This document shows, piece by piece, positions 1 to 7,594 of a stretch of 25,815 nucleotides of DNA (position 1 is the stretch's first letter; each line of letters starts with the position of its first letter). The stretch spans positions 1 to 25,815 of the forward strand of contig JBAYZS010000034.1 of the NCBI GenBank assembly GCA_041672395.1, in the 5' to 3' direction. The translations under genes and the position numbers were made by a program. The stretch is from UBA5287 sp041672395 (GTDB taxonomy: Bacteria; Bacteroidota; Bacteroidia; Bacteroidales; Dysgonomonadaceae). Below the pieces are notes generated by a model. It ran no database searches and was not told where the DNA came from. It worked only from the letters and a program-made list of their open reading frames with translations.

Positions 1-38
1 GAACAGAGCCATATTAAAATACGCACCTATAAAAAGAA

Positions 39-76
39 ATCCACAAGTTTGAAGGTTAACCTTCAAACTTGTGGAT
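39..76 (-). terminator. Perfect 38-bp palindrome, terminator of the aldolase gene
   Basis: The two 19-base halves are exact reverse complements, centred on GGTTAACC, so the transcript can form a 17-bp stem with a TTAA loop. Read on the minus strand it lies about 62 bases after the aldolase stop codon and is followed by TTCTTTTTATAGG, a U-rich tail as expected for an intrinsic terminator. On the plus strand the following bases are A-rich, so termination there is less likely. Confidence 0.85.
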
Positions 77-138
77 AAAAACAACTAGTTTTGTAAAAAC
101 CTGTAACGGTTATTTAGGACTAGTCATTATTTTATTGA

Positions 139-1131
139 TTATGCTTTTCCCGCACTTCCTAAAACATTTTCTGTTTTGTGCATGTAAAGTTTTTTCAATT
201 CATCACGTGCTGGTCCTAAATATTTACGAGGATCAAATTCTGCTGGTTTGTTGGTAAATACTTCACGAACAGCAGCGGTCATAGCTAAACGACCATCTGA
301 GTCAATATTGATCTTGCAAACTGCTGATTTTGCAGCTTCTCGTAATTGTTCTTCTGGAATACCAATTGAGTCTTTTAATGCTCCACCATTCTTGTTGATA
401 GTTTCAACATATTCTTGTGGAACAGAAGAAGATCCGTGAAGAACGATAGGGAATCCAGGTATGCGTTGTTCAATTTCTTTTAAAATATCGAAACGTAATG
501 GAGGAGGAACTAATTTACCGTTTTCGTCACGTGTACATTGTTCTGGTGTAAACTTAAATGCTCCGTGAGAAGTTCCAATTGAGATAGCTAAAGAATCAAC
601 ACCTGTGCGTGAGACAAAATCAACTACTTCGTCAGGTTCAGTATAAGTGTGGTGCTCTGCCTGAACATCATCCTCAATACCTGCAAGTACTCCAAGTTCT
701 CCTTCTACTGTTACATCATATTGATGTGCATAATCTACTACTTTTTTAGTCAATGCAACGTTTTCTTCATATGGAAGATGTGAACCATCAATCATAACTG
801 AAGAAAAACCGTATTCAATACAGTTTTTACATAACTCAAAACTGTCGCCATGATCCAAGTGCAGTACAATTGGAATTGCATAGCCAAGCTCTTTTGCATA
901 TTCTACCGCTCCCTGAGCCATATAACGTAACAATGTTTGATTTGCATATTTACGTGCACCACTTGAAACTTGCAAAATAACAGGTGATTTGGTTGCTACA
1001 CAAGCTGAAACAATTGCTTGCATCTGCTCCATATTGTTGAAATTGAATGCAGGTATTGCATATCCTCCTTCAACTGCTTTTTTGAAGATCTCTCTTGAAT
1101 TTACGAGACCTAAATCTTTATAATTTACCAT
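139..1131 (-). CDS. fba: Class II fructose-1,6-bisphosphate aldolase
   Basis: This enzyme reversibly cleaves fructose-1,6-bisphosphate into dihydroxyacetone phosphate and glyceraldehyde-3-phosphate in cytosolic glycolysis and gluconeogenesis. The 330-residue protein has the zinc-dependent class II signature: HLDHGD at residues 91-96 (His94 as metal ligand, Asp93 as likely catalytic acid), the VEGELG segment near 142-147, GTSHGAF with His189, and LHGSS with His232. The length is normal for the family. The gene stands alone on the minus strand, with a promoter-like TATATTTG 50 bases upstream of the start and a strong hairpin after the stop. The start ATG fits the family N-terminus (VNYKDLGLVNSREIF). 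Family assignment is firm; substrate preference for fructose rather than tagatose bisphosphate is inferred. Confidence 0.95.
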   Translation of the reverse strand: MVNYKDLGLVNSREIFKKAVEGGYAIPAFNFNNMEQMQAIVSACVATKSPVILQVSSGARKYANQTLLRYMAQGAVEYAKELGYAIPIVLHLDHGDSFELCKNCIEYGFSSVMIDGSHLPYEENVALTKKVVDYAHQYDVTVEGELGVLAGIEDDVQAEHHTYTEPDEVVDFVSRTGVDSLAISIGTSHGAFKFTPEQCTRDENGKLVPPPLRFDILKEIEQRIPGFPIVLHGSSSVPQEYVETINKNGGALKDSIGIPEEQLREAAKSAVCKINIDSDGRLAMTAAVREVFTNKPAEFDPRKYLGPARDELKKLYMHKTENVLGSAGKA

Positions 1132-1180
1132 TGTTGTATTTATTTATTTAGTTAAAAGAATTAATTTACAAATGATATTA

Positions 1181-1210
1181 CAAATATAGCAATATTTCTT
1201 GGTAGCCAAA
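1181..1210 (-). promoter_or_regulatory. Bacteroidetes-type promoter for the aldolase gene
   Basis: On the minus strand TTTG (1210-1207) and TATATTTG (1188-1181) are separated by 18 bases, matching the Bacteroidetes -33/-7 consensus (TTTG and TAnnTTTG). Predicted transcription would begin about 45 bases before the aldolase ATG. Confidence 0.7.
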
Positions 1211-1290
1211 AATCAAATCTTTAAATCATGATTATTTTCTATTTAATTATTATCAAGTTGAATAATATCTGAACTTTTTAGTATTTATTC

Positions 1291-1321
1291 TTGTAAAATA
1301 GCGGAAATTGTGGTATATTTG
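1291..1321 (+). promoter_or_regulatory. Bacteroidetes-type promoter for the DUF3467-ald-cyd cluster
   Basis: TTG at 1291-1293 and TATATTTG at 1314-1321 are spaced by 20 bases. Transcription would start near 1327, giving a leader of roughly 90 bases that contains the inverted repeat at 1364-1401. Confidence 0.65.
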
Positions 1322-1363
1322 AATAATTTATACTACTTTTACGTAAGATAAATCACTATTTAA

Positions 1364-1401
1364 GCAAAGTTTTTTTACTAAAGTTATTGTAAAACTTTGC
1401 T
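1364..1401 (+). repeat. Inverted repeat in the leader of the DUF3467-ald-cyd cluster
   Basis: GCAAAGTTTT (1364-1373) and AAAACTTTGC (1392-1401) are exact reverse complements separated by 18 bases. The repeat lies between the predicted promoter and the ATG at 1421. It could be an operator or an RNA hairpin acting on expression; it is not followed by a T-run, so it does not look like a terminator. The right arm ends in ACTTTGC, which resembles part of a -7 element, so a second promoter there is possible. Confidence 0.45.
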
Positions 1402-1420
1402 ACCTTAAATTAAGAAAAAG

Positions 1421-1732
1421 ATGGAAAATTTTAAAGAAGAAAATCAAATCCAGATTGAGCTTTCTGAAGAAATAGCTCAGGGAACCTATTCAAATCTTGC
1501 AATAATTTCACATTCCTCATCAGAGTTTGTAGTGGATTTTATCCGGGTTGTACCTGGTGTTCCAAAAGCTAAAGTAAAAGCTAGAATCATTCTTACTCCA
1601 GAACATGCAAAACGATTGCTCTTTGCCTTAAAAGAGAATGTGGAAAAGTTTGAAAGAATGAATGGTACAATAAAATTAGATAATGAACCGGGTGGTTTTT
1701 TTCCTCCAATTGGCGGGATTGGACAAGCTTAA
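1421..1732 (+). CDS. DUF3467 family protein
   Basis: This small soluble protein of 103 residues matches the DUF3467 family as I know it from Bacteroidetes. Visible features are an acidic N-terminus, a core with the segment VPGVPKAKVKARIILTPEHA at about residues 45-64, and a C-terminus rich in Gly and Pro (GGFFPPIGGIG). No catalytic motif, signal peptide or membrane segment is visible. The biochemical function is unknown; I do not propose one. It is the first gene of a same-strand cluster, with alanine dehydrogenase starting 30 bases after its stop, so the two are probably co-transcribed from the promoter at 1291-1321. Confidence 0.8.
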   Translation: MENFKEENQIQIELSEEIAQGTYSNLAIISHSSSEFVVDFIRVVPGVPKAKVKARIILTPEHAKRLLFALKENVEKFERMNGTIKLDNEPGGFFPPIGGIGQA

Positions 1733-1762
1733 TATTCATGCCAACATTATAAGAATATTATT

Positions 1763-2875
1763 ATGATAATCGGAGTACCAAAAGAAATTAAATCTCAAGA
1801 AAGTCGCGTTGCGATGACACCTGCAGGTGTTATGGAATTAGTTCAGAACCATGGTCATCAAGTATATATTCAAAAGGGAGCTGGCATTGAAAGTCGATTC
1901 CCGGATGAAGCTTATGTTGCTGCCGGAGCAATTTTGGTTGATTCTATTGAGGAAGTTTATGATATTGCAGAAATGATTGTAAAGGTCAAAGAACCAATCA
2001 AAAAGGAATATCCTCTTATTAAAAAAGACCAGGTTTTATTCACTTATTTTCATTTTGCTTCCAGCCAAGAACTTACAGAGGCAATGCTTAAAAGTGATGC
2101 TGTTTGTATAGCTTATGAAACGGTAATTGATAAAAATGGCTCATTGCCGCTGCTTACTCCTATGAGTGAAGTCGCAGGTCGTATGTCTATTCAACAGGGT
2201 GCAAAATATCTGGAGAAACCTCAAGGTGGTAAAGGTATATTAATGGGTGGTGTGCCTGGAGTGCGACCCGCAAATGTTATTATTCTTGGTGGTGGTGTTG
2301 TTGGCACTCAGGCTGCAAATGTTGCAGCCGGAATGGGGGCAATGGTAACAATTTTTGATATTAACATTACTCGATTGCGTTATCTGGATGAGATTATGCC
2401 TAAAAATGTGATTACGGAGTATTCAAATAAATATGCTGTATCTGAATTACTTAAGTCGGCTGATTTGGTAATTGGTGCCGCATTGTCTGTTGGGGCAAAA
2501 ACGCCCCATCTTATTACAAGAGAAATGCTTTCCATTATGCAAAAAGGTTCGGTCTTGGTTGATGTCTCAATTGATCAGGGGGGATGCTTTGAAACCTCTC
2601 GTCCTACCACTCATACTGATCCTGTGTATGAAGTTGATGGAATTGTTCATTATTGTGTTGCAAACATTCCGGGTGCAGTTCCAATGACTTCAACACGTGC
2701 ACTTACAAATTCCACATTGCCTTATATCATAAAATTAGCTAATCAGGGTTGGAAACAGGCATGTACGAAATACGAGGATTTGAGATTTGGTTTGAATGTT
2801 ATAAATGGGAATATAGTATTCAAGAGTGTGGCAGATTCACTTGAAATGCCATACAAGGAGTATAAATTTAATTAA
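1763..2875 (+). CDS. ald: Alanine dehydrogenase
   Basis: The enzyme interconverts L-alanine and pyruvate plus ammonia using NAD(H). The 370-residue length and N-terminus (IIGVPKEIKSQESRVAMTP) are typical of the AlaDH/PNT family. Arg15, Lys76 (in VKVKEP) and His97 (in TYFHFAS) correspond to the substrate-binding and catalytic residues known from the Mycobacterium enzyme. The nucleotide-binding glycine motif ILGGGVVGTQAANVA lies near residues 174-188. Only the single-chain dehydrogenase is present, with no transmembrane part, which excludes a transhydrogenase subunit. The gene lies 10 bases before the DUF4492 gene and upstream of cydAB, suggesting expression with the low-oxygen oxidase, where pyruvate reduction could help recycle NADH; that coupling is inference. 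Confidence 0.94.
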   Translation: MIIGVPKEIKSQESRVAMTPAGVMELVQNHGHQVYIQKGAGIESRFPDEAYVAAGAILVDSIEEVYDIAEMIVKVKEPIKKEYPLIKKDQVLFTYFHFASSQELTEAMLKSDAVCIAYETVIDKNGSLPLLTPMSEVAGRMSIQQGAKYLEKPQGGKGILMGGVPGVRPANVIILGGGVVGTQAANVAAGMGAMVTIFDINITRLRYLDEIMPKNVITEYSNKYAVSELLKSADLVIGAALSVGAKTPHLITREMLSIMQKGSVLVDVSIDQGGCFETSRPTTHTDPVYEVDGIVHYCVANIPGAVPMTSTRALTNSTLPYIIKLANQGWKQACTKYEDLRFGLNVINGNIVFKSVADSLEMPYKEYKFN

Positions 2876-2885
2876 TAAAGTGTTT

Positions 2886-3128
2886 ATGGAAGCGGAAGTA
2901 GTTCCCAAAAAGAATCGTTTCAATTGGTTTATTATGTTCTGGCAGGGTTTTACTCATATGACAAATTATGGAAAAACACTTTGGGTTTTGGTAATCTTAA
3001 AACTCATCATAATGTTTTTCATATTAAAGCCGTTTTTCTTTCCTAAATATTTAGATGAGAAATTTGATTCAGACAATGAGAAAGCAAGTTATGTTACGAC
3101 AGAATTGGTTGAACGTTCTTTGAAATAG
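2886..3128 (+). CDS. DUF4492 family single-pass membrane protein
   Basis: An 80-residue protein of the DUF4492 family, which in Bacteroidetes is commonly located next to cydA. The ATG at 2886 is preferred: an in-frame ATG 60 bases earlier would overlap the end of ald, and the family N-terminus begins close to the basic segment PKKNRFNWF. One hydrophobic segment (about residues 31-52, TLWVLVILKLIIMFFILKPFFF) follows an amphipathic, aromatic-rich region, and the C-terminal 30 residues are charged. It sits 10 bases after ald and 38 bases before cydA. By size, single helix and position it resembles the small accessory subunits of bd oxidases (CydX-like) in arrangement but not obviously in sequence; this role is an inference. 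Confidence 0.8.
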   Translation: MEAEVVPKKNRFNWFIMFWQGFTHMTNYGKTLWVLVILKLIIMFFILKPFFFPKYLDEKFDSDNEKASYVTTELVERSLK

Positions 3129-3166
3129 TTAAACAATTATTTATTTATCCTTTTTATTTGATATTT

Positions 3167-4738
3167 ATGGATTTATTACTTAATTCAGCAATGGTAAACT
3201 GGTCGAGAGCACAATTTGCTATGACCGCGGGATATCACTGGTTGTTTGTGCCGCTCACCTTGGGATTGGCAATTATCATGTCAATCATGGAAAGCATTTA
3301 CGTGAAAACTGGTGATGAATCTTGGAAAAGAGCTACAAAGTTTTGGCAAAAGATATTTGGAATTAATTTTGCAATTGGGGTTGCAACTGGAATTATTCTT
3401 GAATTTCAGTTTGGTACTAACTGGTCTAATTACAGTTGGTTTGTAGGGGATATTTTTGGCGCTCCTTTGGTAATTGAAGGTATTGTGGCGTTTTTTTTAG
3501 AAGCAACTTTCATCTCAATTATGTTTTTTGGTTGGAACAGGGTTAGCAAAAAAACGCATTTGACGGCTACATGGCTTACCACAATTGGGGCTACTCTCTC
3601 TGCATTTTGGATTTTGGTTGCTAATGCTTGGATGCAATATCCAATTGGAATGGAATTCAATCCAGACACGGTTAGAAATGAAATGACAGATTTCTGGGCT
3701 TTGGTTTCATCTCCCATAGCTATTAATAAATTCTTTCATGCTGTTCTTTCAGGTTGGGGGGTTGCCGCTGCTTTTGTAGTGGGTATTTCAGCTTGGTATC
3801 TGATTATAAAACGTCATGTTGATTTTGCATTGAAAAGCATAAAAATGGGGGCTATCTTTGGCTTCATCTCATTCGTATTACTTGCTGTTACTGGTGATGG
3901 TTCTGCTTATCAGGTTTCTCAGAAACAACCAATGAAGTTGGCTACAATGGAAGGTTTGTATGAAGGACAAGCTGGTGCAGGACTAATTGTGGCTGGAGTT
4001 TTAAATCCCAAAAAAGAAGCGTTTAATGATGAGGTTGATCCATATATTTTTAAGATTTCAATTCCAAAATTGTTATCGTATCTCGGATATAGAGATTTGA
4101 ATGCTTTTGTACCAGGTATTAAAGATATTATTGATGGAGGATATAAATTGCAGGATGGATCTACAGCTCTTTCATTTGCGGAGAAAAAAGAAAAAGGGCA
4201 AAAAGCCGTAGAAGCCTTGGTCAATTATAAAGTGGCAAAAGAGAGTAAACGCATTGCTGAGGCTGAGATTTTCGAAAAAGAGTTACGTGATAATTATGCT
4301 TATTTTGGATATAGCTATCTTGAAAATCCTGAAGATAATATTCCAAATGTTCCTATTACCTTTTATAGTTTTCACCTTATGGTTATAATTGGAATGTATT
4401 TCATTCTTTTGTTTCTTGTAATTTGGTTTTTTGGTCGTAAACAGAAATTACAATCTGCAAAATGGCTCTTATATGTCGGCTTGTGGAGTATTCCATTAGC
4501 TTATATTGCAAGCCAATTAGGATGGATTGTTGCAGAAGTAGGTCGTCAACCATGGACAATTCAGGACGTTTTGCCTGTTCATGCCGCTGTTTCCAATTTG
4601 AGCTCAGGACATGTTTTGACGACTTTTATCTTGTTTGCTGTTTTGTTTACAGGCTTGCTTATAGCAGAAGTTACTATTATGGTAAAACAGATAAAGAAAG
4701 GTCCGGATGAAGTATATAAAAATGATACATTTAATTAA
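3167..4738 (+). CDS. cydA: Cytochrome bd ubiquinol/menaquinol oxidase subunit I
   Basis: Quinol-oxidising, heme-carrying subunit of the high-affinity terminal oxidase in the inner membrane. With the ATG at 3167 the protein has 523 residues; an upstream in-frame TTG at 3158 is rejected because the family begins MDLLLNSAMVNWSRAQF. Residues match the E. coli enzyme with a constant offset of five: His24 (heme ligand), Glu104 and Glu112 (proton path), His191 (heme b558 ligand), and Lys257 and Glu262 in the QPMKLATMEG quinol-loop motif. Met405 (SFHLMV) is the second b558 ligand, but the Arg two residues before it in E. coli is His403 here. Several hydrophobic helices flank a periplasmic loop of about 130 residues. 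cydB follows after 19 bases; no cydCD is in the window. Confidence 0.97.
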   Translation: MDLLLNSAMVNWSRAQFAMTAGYHWLFVPLTLGLAIIMSIMESIYVKTGDESWKRATKFWQKIFGINFAIGVATGIILEFQFGTNWSNYSWFVGDIFGAPLVIEGIVAFFLEATFISIMFFGWNRVSKKTHLTATWLTTIGATLSAFWILVANAWMQYPIGMEFNPDTVRNEMTDFWALVSSPIAINKFFHAVLSGWGVAAAFVVGISAWYLIIKRHVDFALKSIKMGAIFGFISFVLLAVTGDGSAYQVSQKQPMKLATMEGLYEGQAGAGLIVAGVLNPKKEAFNDEVDPYIFKISIPKLLSYLGYRDLNAFVPGIKDIIDGGYKLQDGSTALSFAEKKEKGQKAVEALVNYKVAKESKRIAEAEIFEKELRDNYAYFGYSYLENPEDNIPNVPITFYSFHLMVIIGMYFILLFLVIWFFGRKQKLQSAKWLLYVGLWSIPLAYIASQLGWIVAEVGRQPWTIQDVLPVHAAVSNLSSGHVLTTFILFAVLFTGLLIAEVTIMVKQIKKGPDEVYKNDTFN

Positions 4739-4757
4739 TTGAGTAAAAATATATATT

Positions 4758-5912
4758 ATGATAACATATTCTTTTTTACAACATTATTGGTGGTTAATTA
4801 TGTCGTCAATGGCCGGCTTACTTGTGTTTCTTCTCTTTGTTCAAGGGGGACAATCTATGTTGTTTTCACTTGCAAAGAATGAAGATGAAAAGAAATTACT
4901 GGTTAATGCACTTGGTCGTAAATGGGAATATACATTTACTACTTTAGTAACTTTTGGCGCTGCATTTTTTGCATCTTTCCCTTTGTATTACTCTACGAGT
5001 TTTAGTGGGGCTTATTGGGTTTGGATGCTCATTTTGTTTTGCTTTGTACTTCAAGCAGTTTCTTACGAGTTTCAGTCTAAACCGGGAAATATTTTTGGAC
5101 CCACAACATATAGAGCTTTTCTGTTTATTAATGGTGTGCTTGGAACATTTCTTTTAGGGGTTGCTGTTGCAACTTTCTTTACTGGTTCAGAATTTACTGT
5201 GAATAAGGGTAATATAACCGGAATGGGATCTTTGGGACTCGTAATTAGTCAGTGGCAATCACCTTGGATGGGTTTAGAGGCATTAGCTAGTTTTAGAAAT
5301 TGGTGTTTGGGTTTGTCTGTTTTGTTCCTGACTAGAACATTAGCTAGCTTGTATTTTGTTAATCGGCTCGATCATAATACGCTTGAAAATAGATCGCGTA
5401 AATTTGTTCTTTATAACGGAATTCCTTTTCTAGTGTTCTTCTTGATTTTCCTGATCTGGACGTTAGTTTCAGATGGATTTGCTGTAAATTCTGAAACAGA
5501 GGTTGTGTCAATGGAGAAATATAAATATCTTCATAATTTTTTAGATATGCCTCTTGTTTCAATATTTTTCTTGTTGGGAGTAATAGGGGTTCTTTACGGA
5601 ATTTTTGCAACAGTATTCAATCCTAATTTTAAAAAGGGAATTATGTTTGCTGGAATAGGTACTGTTTTAACCGTGACTATGTTGTTGTTGGTTGCCGGTT
5701 TCAATAACACTGCTTATTATCCTTCAACTGTTGATTTACAAAGTTCTATAACTATCCAGAATTCATCATCAAGTGAATTTACTCTACATGTTTTATCAGT
5801 TGTTTCATTATTGTTGCCAGTAGTTATTGGTTATATAATTTATGCCTGGAGAGCATTAGAAAAGAAGAAATTTGGACTGGAAGAACTAAAAACGGATGGA
5901 CATTCTTATTGA
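4758..5912 (+). CDS. cydB: Cytochrome bd oxidase subunit II
   Basis: Second, heme-free structural subunit of the bd oxidase. The 384-residue protein contains many hydrophobic helices with little soluble sequence. The N-terminal part (YWWLIMSSMAGLLVFLLFVQGGQSM) carries the Gly-Gln-rich first helix typical of CydB, followed by conserved Trp/Glu residues in GRKWEYTFTTLVTFGAAFFASFPLYY. It starts 19 bases after cydA and ends the cluster; the next gene has its own promoter-like sequence. No clear intrinsic terminator follows, so some read-through into the lipoprotein gene is possible. Confidence 0.95.
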   Translation: MITYSFLQHYWWLIMSSMAGLLVFLLFVQGGQSMLFSLAKNEDEKKLLVNALGRKWEYTFTTLVTFGAAFFASFPLYYSTSFSGAYWVWMLILFCFVLQAVSYEFQSKPGNIFGPTTYRAFLFINGVLGTFLLGVAVATFFTGSEFTVNKGNITGMGSLGLVISQWQSPWMGLEALASFRNWCLGLSVLFLTRTLASLYFVNRLDHNTLENRSRKFVLYNGIPFLVFFLIFLIWTLVSDGFAVNSETEVVSMEKYKYLHNFLDMPLVSIFFLLGVIGVLYGIFATVFNPNFKKGIMFAGIGTVLTVTMLLLVAGFNNTAYYPSTVDLQSSITIQNSSSSEFTLHVLSVVSLLLPVVIGYIIYAWRALEKKKFGLEELKTDGHSY

Positions 5913-5940
5913 AATTAATATCTGGTTTTAATAAAAAGTG

Positions 5941-5948
5941 TATATTTG
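5941..5948 (+). promoter_or_regulatory. Possible -7 element (TATATTTG) for the lipoprotein-rsmG pair
   Basis: A consensus TAnnTTTG octamer lies 27 bases before the ATG at 5975. I found no good TTG at the expected upstream spacing, so the promoter is only partly supported. Confidence 0.45.
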
Positions 5949-5974
5949 TAGAGGTAATATAAGATTTTTCTTTC

Positions 5975-6877
5975 ATGAATATAAAGTATATATTAATAGG
6001 TATCTTGTTCATATTAAGCAGCTTTCTTGTCTTTGAAGGTTGCGGTAATAACTCAGGTAATTCAAAGTTGAGTACAGATAAGTCGCTTACACTCAACTTT
6101 GATACATTGACAATTGTTGAGAGAGAACATCTTCAAAATGATACAACTAAGTCATCTTGCTATATTAATTTAGCATTTGTTTATCCCATTGACGGGGAGA
6201 AGTTTGATATTAACAAATTACAGAATATATTTATTACGTCTTTTTTTGGAGTAGATTATGATAGTTTGTCGGCTCACGACGCTATGAATAAATATGTTCA
6301 AAACTTTATTGATAATTATGTGAAAGATGCCAACGTATTTCACAGTTCACTAATTAACATAGATAAATTAGATTCATTATCTTCTGATAGTGTTGATACA
6401 GAATTTATTGATTATTACAATTCTTATTACGAATTCTTGGATGATTCAATAACTTATCAGGATAATTCAATTTTATCATTCCAGATAAAACAATCAATAA
6501 GCAAAGATGGAGTTTCCACATTTGACACTTTTAGAAATAGGGTAATTGATTTGAAACGTAGTACACTTATAACGGAATCTGATATATTCAAGGTTGGATA
6601 CGATCAAACGCTTAAAGGGTTGTTCATTAACTCTTTGATGGAACAAAATAAAGTTAGATCGATATTGGAATTAGAAGAATTAGGCTTTTTTGGGATTGAA
6701 GAAATGTTGCCTAATAATAATTTTCTACTTAATAATCTTGGGATAACCTATAGATTTAATAAAGGTGAATATTCTGCATATCAGTTAGATGCACCAGAAA
6801 TATTTATATCATTTGAAGCATTGAAACCAATAATGAAAGATAATTCGGTTATACGGAATATAAGTAAAAACAAATAA
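5975..6877 (+). CDS. Lipoprotein with DUF4163/DUF3298 (RsiV-like) domains
   Basis: A 300-residue exported protein with a hydrophobic signal segment (residues 4-20) ending in a lipobox-like site FEG-C, so Cys23 is the likely lipid anchor. The region after the linker contains an N-terminal part with a NAFVYPI-like strand (INLAFVYPIDG) and a C-terminal part in which a beta strand, an acidic helix and the phrase FNKGEYSAYQLDAPEIFISF are typical of DUF3298, the domain also found in anti-sigma factor RsiV. No enzyme motif is visible and its role is unknown; no sigma factor gene is adjacent. The rsmG start follows after four bases, so the two are probably transcribed and translated in tandem. Confidence 0.75.
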   Translation: MNIKYILIGILFILSSFLVFEGCGNNSGNSKLSTDKSLTLNFDTLTIVEREHLQNDTTKSSCYINLAFVYPIDGEKFDINKLQNIFITSFFGVDYDSLSAHDAMNKYVQNFIDNYVKDANVFHSSLINIDKLDSLSSDSVDTEFIDYYNSYYEFLDDSITYQDNSILSFQIKQSISKDGVSTFDTFRNRVIDLKRSTLITESDIFKVGYDQTLKGLFINSLMEQNKVRSILELEELGFFGIEEMLPNNNFLLNNLGITYRFNKGEYSAYQLDAPEIFISFEALKPIMKDNSVIRNISKNK

Positions 6878-6881
6878 AGAA

Positions 6882-7508
6882 ATGAGTATAATCAATCAGT
6901 ATTTTCCATTATTATCTCCACTTCAAAAAGAACAATTCGACGCACTTTTTGATTTGTATTCCAATTGGAATTCAAAAATAAACGTCATATCGCGTAAAGA
7001 TATTGAAAATCTGTATCTTCATCATGTATTACATTCGTTATCTATTGCAAAATATACATCGTTCACTGATGGAACAAAAGTTTTGGATGTAGGTACGGGT
7101 GGAGGATTCCCAGGTATTCCTTTAGCTATCTTTTTCCCGAACTCTCAATTTGTGTTATTAGATAGTATTGGAAAGAAAGTTAAAGTGGCAGAAGATGTGT
7201 CAAAATCAATTGGATTACAAAATGTGGAATGCATTCATTCAAGGGTTGAGGATGAAAAAAGAGTATTCGATTTTGTTGTCAGCAGAGCAGTTATGACATT
7301 GCCTGAGTTGGTAAAAGTTGCAGGGAAGAATATTTCATCTAATCAAAATAATGCAATTCCTAATGGAATTATTTGCCTCAAAGGTGGAGATATCACTAGT
7401 GAAATTAAACCTTACAGACGTATTTTAGAACTTGTTCTGCTATCCACCTATTTCAATGAATCTTTTTTTGAAACTAAAAAACTGGTTTATTTACCCATAA
7501 ATAGTTGA
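6882..7508 (+). CDS. rsmG: 16S rRNA (guanine-527-N7) methyltransferase RsmG
   Basis: Methylates N7 of G527 in 16S rRNA using S-adenosylmethionine. The 208-residue length is right for the family. The N-terminus has the signature WNSKINVISRKD followed by LYLHHVLHSL (residues 28-53), and the SAM-binding motif VLDVGTGGGFPGIPLAI is at 67-83. The catalytic-region motif VVSRAVMTLPEL is around residues 132-143, and a CLKGGD segment follows. The gene begins four bases after the lipoprotein stop, which suggests co-translation. Nothing is missing or truncated. Confidence 0.95.
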   Translation: MSIINQYFPLLSPLQKEQFDALFDLYSNWNSKINVISRKDIENLYLHHVLHSLSIAKYTSFTDGTKVLDVGTGGGFPGIPLAIFFPNSQFVLLDSIGKKVKVAEDVSKSIGLQNVECIHSRVEDEKRVFDFVVSRAVMTLPELVKVAGKNISSNQNNAIPNGIICLKGGDITSEIKPYRRILELVLLSTYFNESFFETKKLVYLPINS

Positions 7509-7555
7509 TAAATATCTTTTCATAAACGGATACATTAGAAATGAAAAGAAAAGCG

Positions 7556-7563
7556 TAATTTTG
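7556..7563 (+). promoter_or_regulatory. -7 element (TAATTTTG) upstream of the MBL hydrolase gene
   Basis: A TAnnTTTG match 31 bases before the ATG at 7595, in the 86-base gap after rsmG. The expected upstream TTG is not evident, so support is partial. It probably serves both the hydrolase and gcvP. Confidence 0.45.
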
Positions 7564-7594
7564 CATTAAGTTAAATTCTACTTAGTTTATTCAA

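Noticed and set aside
2826..2885. N-terminal extension of the DUF4492 gene from an upstream ATG
   Set aside because: It would overlap the coding end of ald, and the family N-terminus fits the ATG at 2886.
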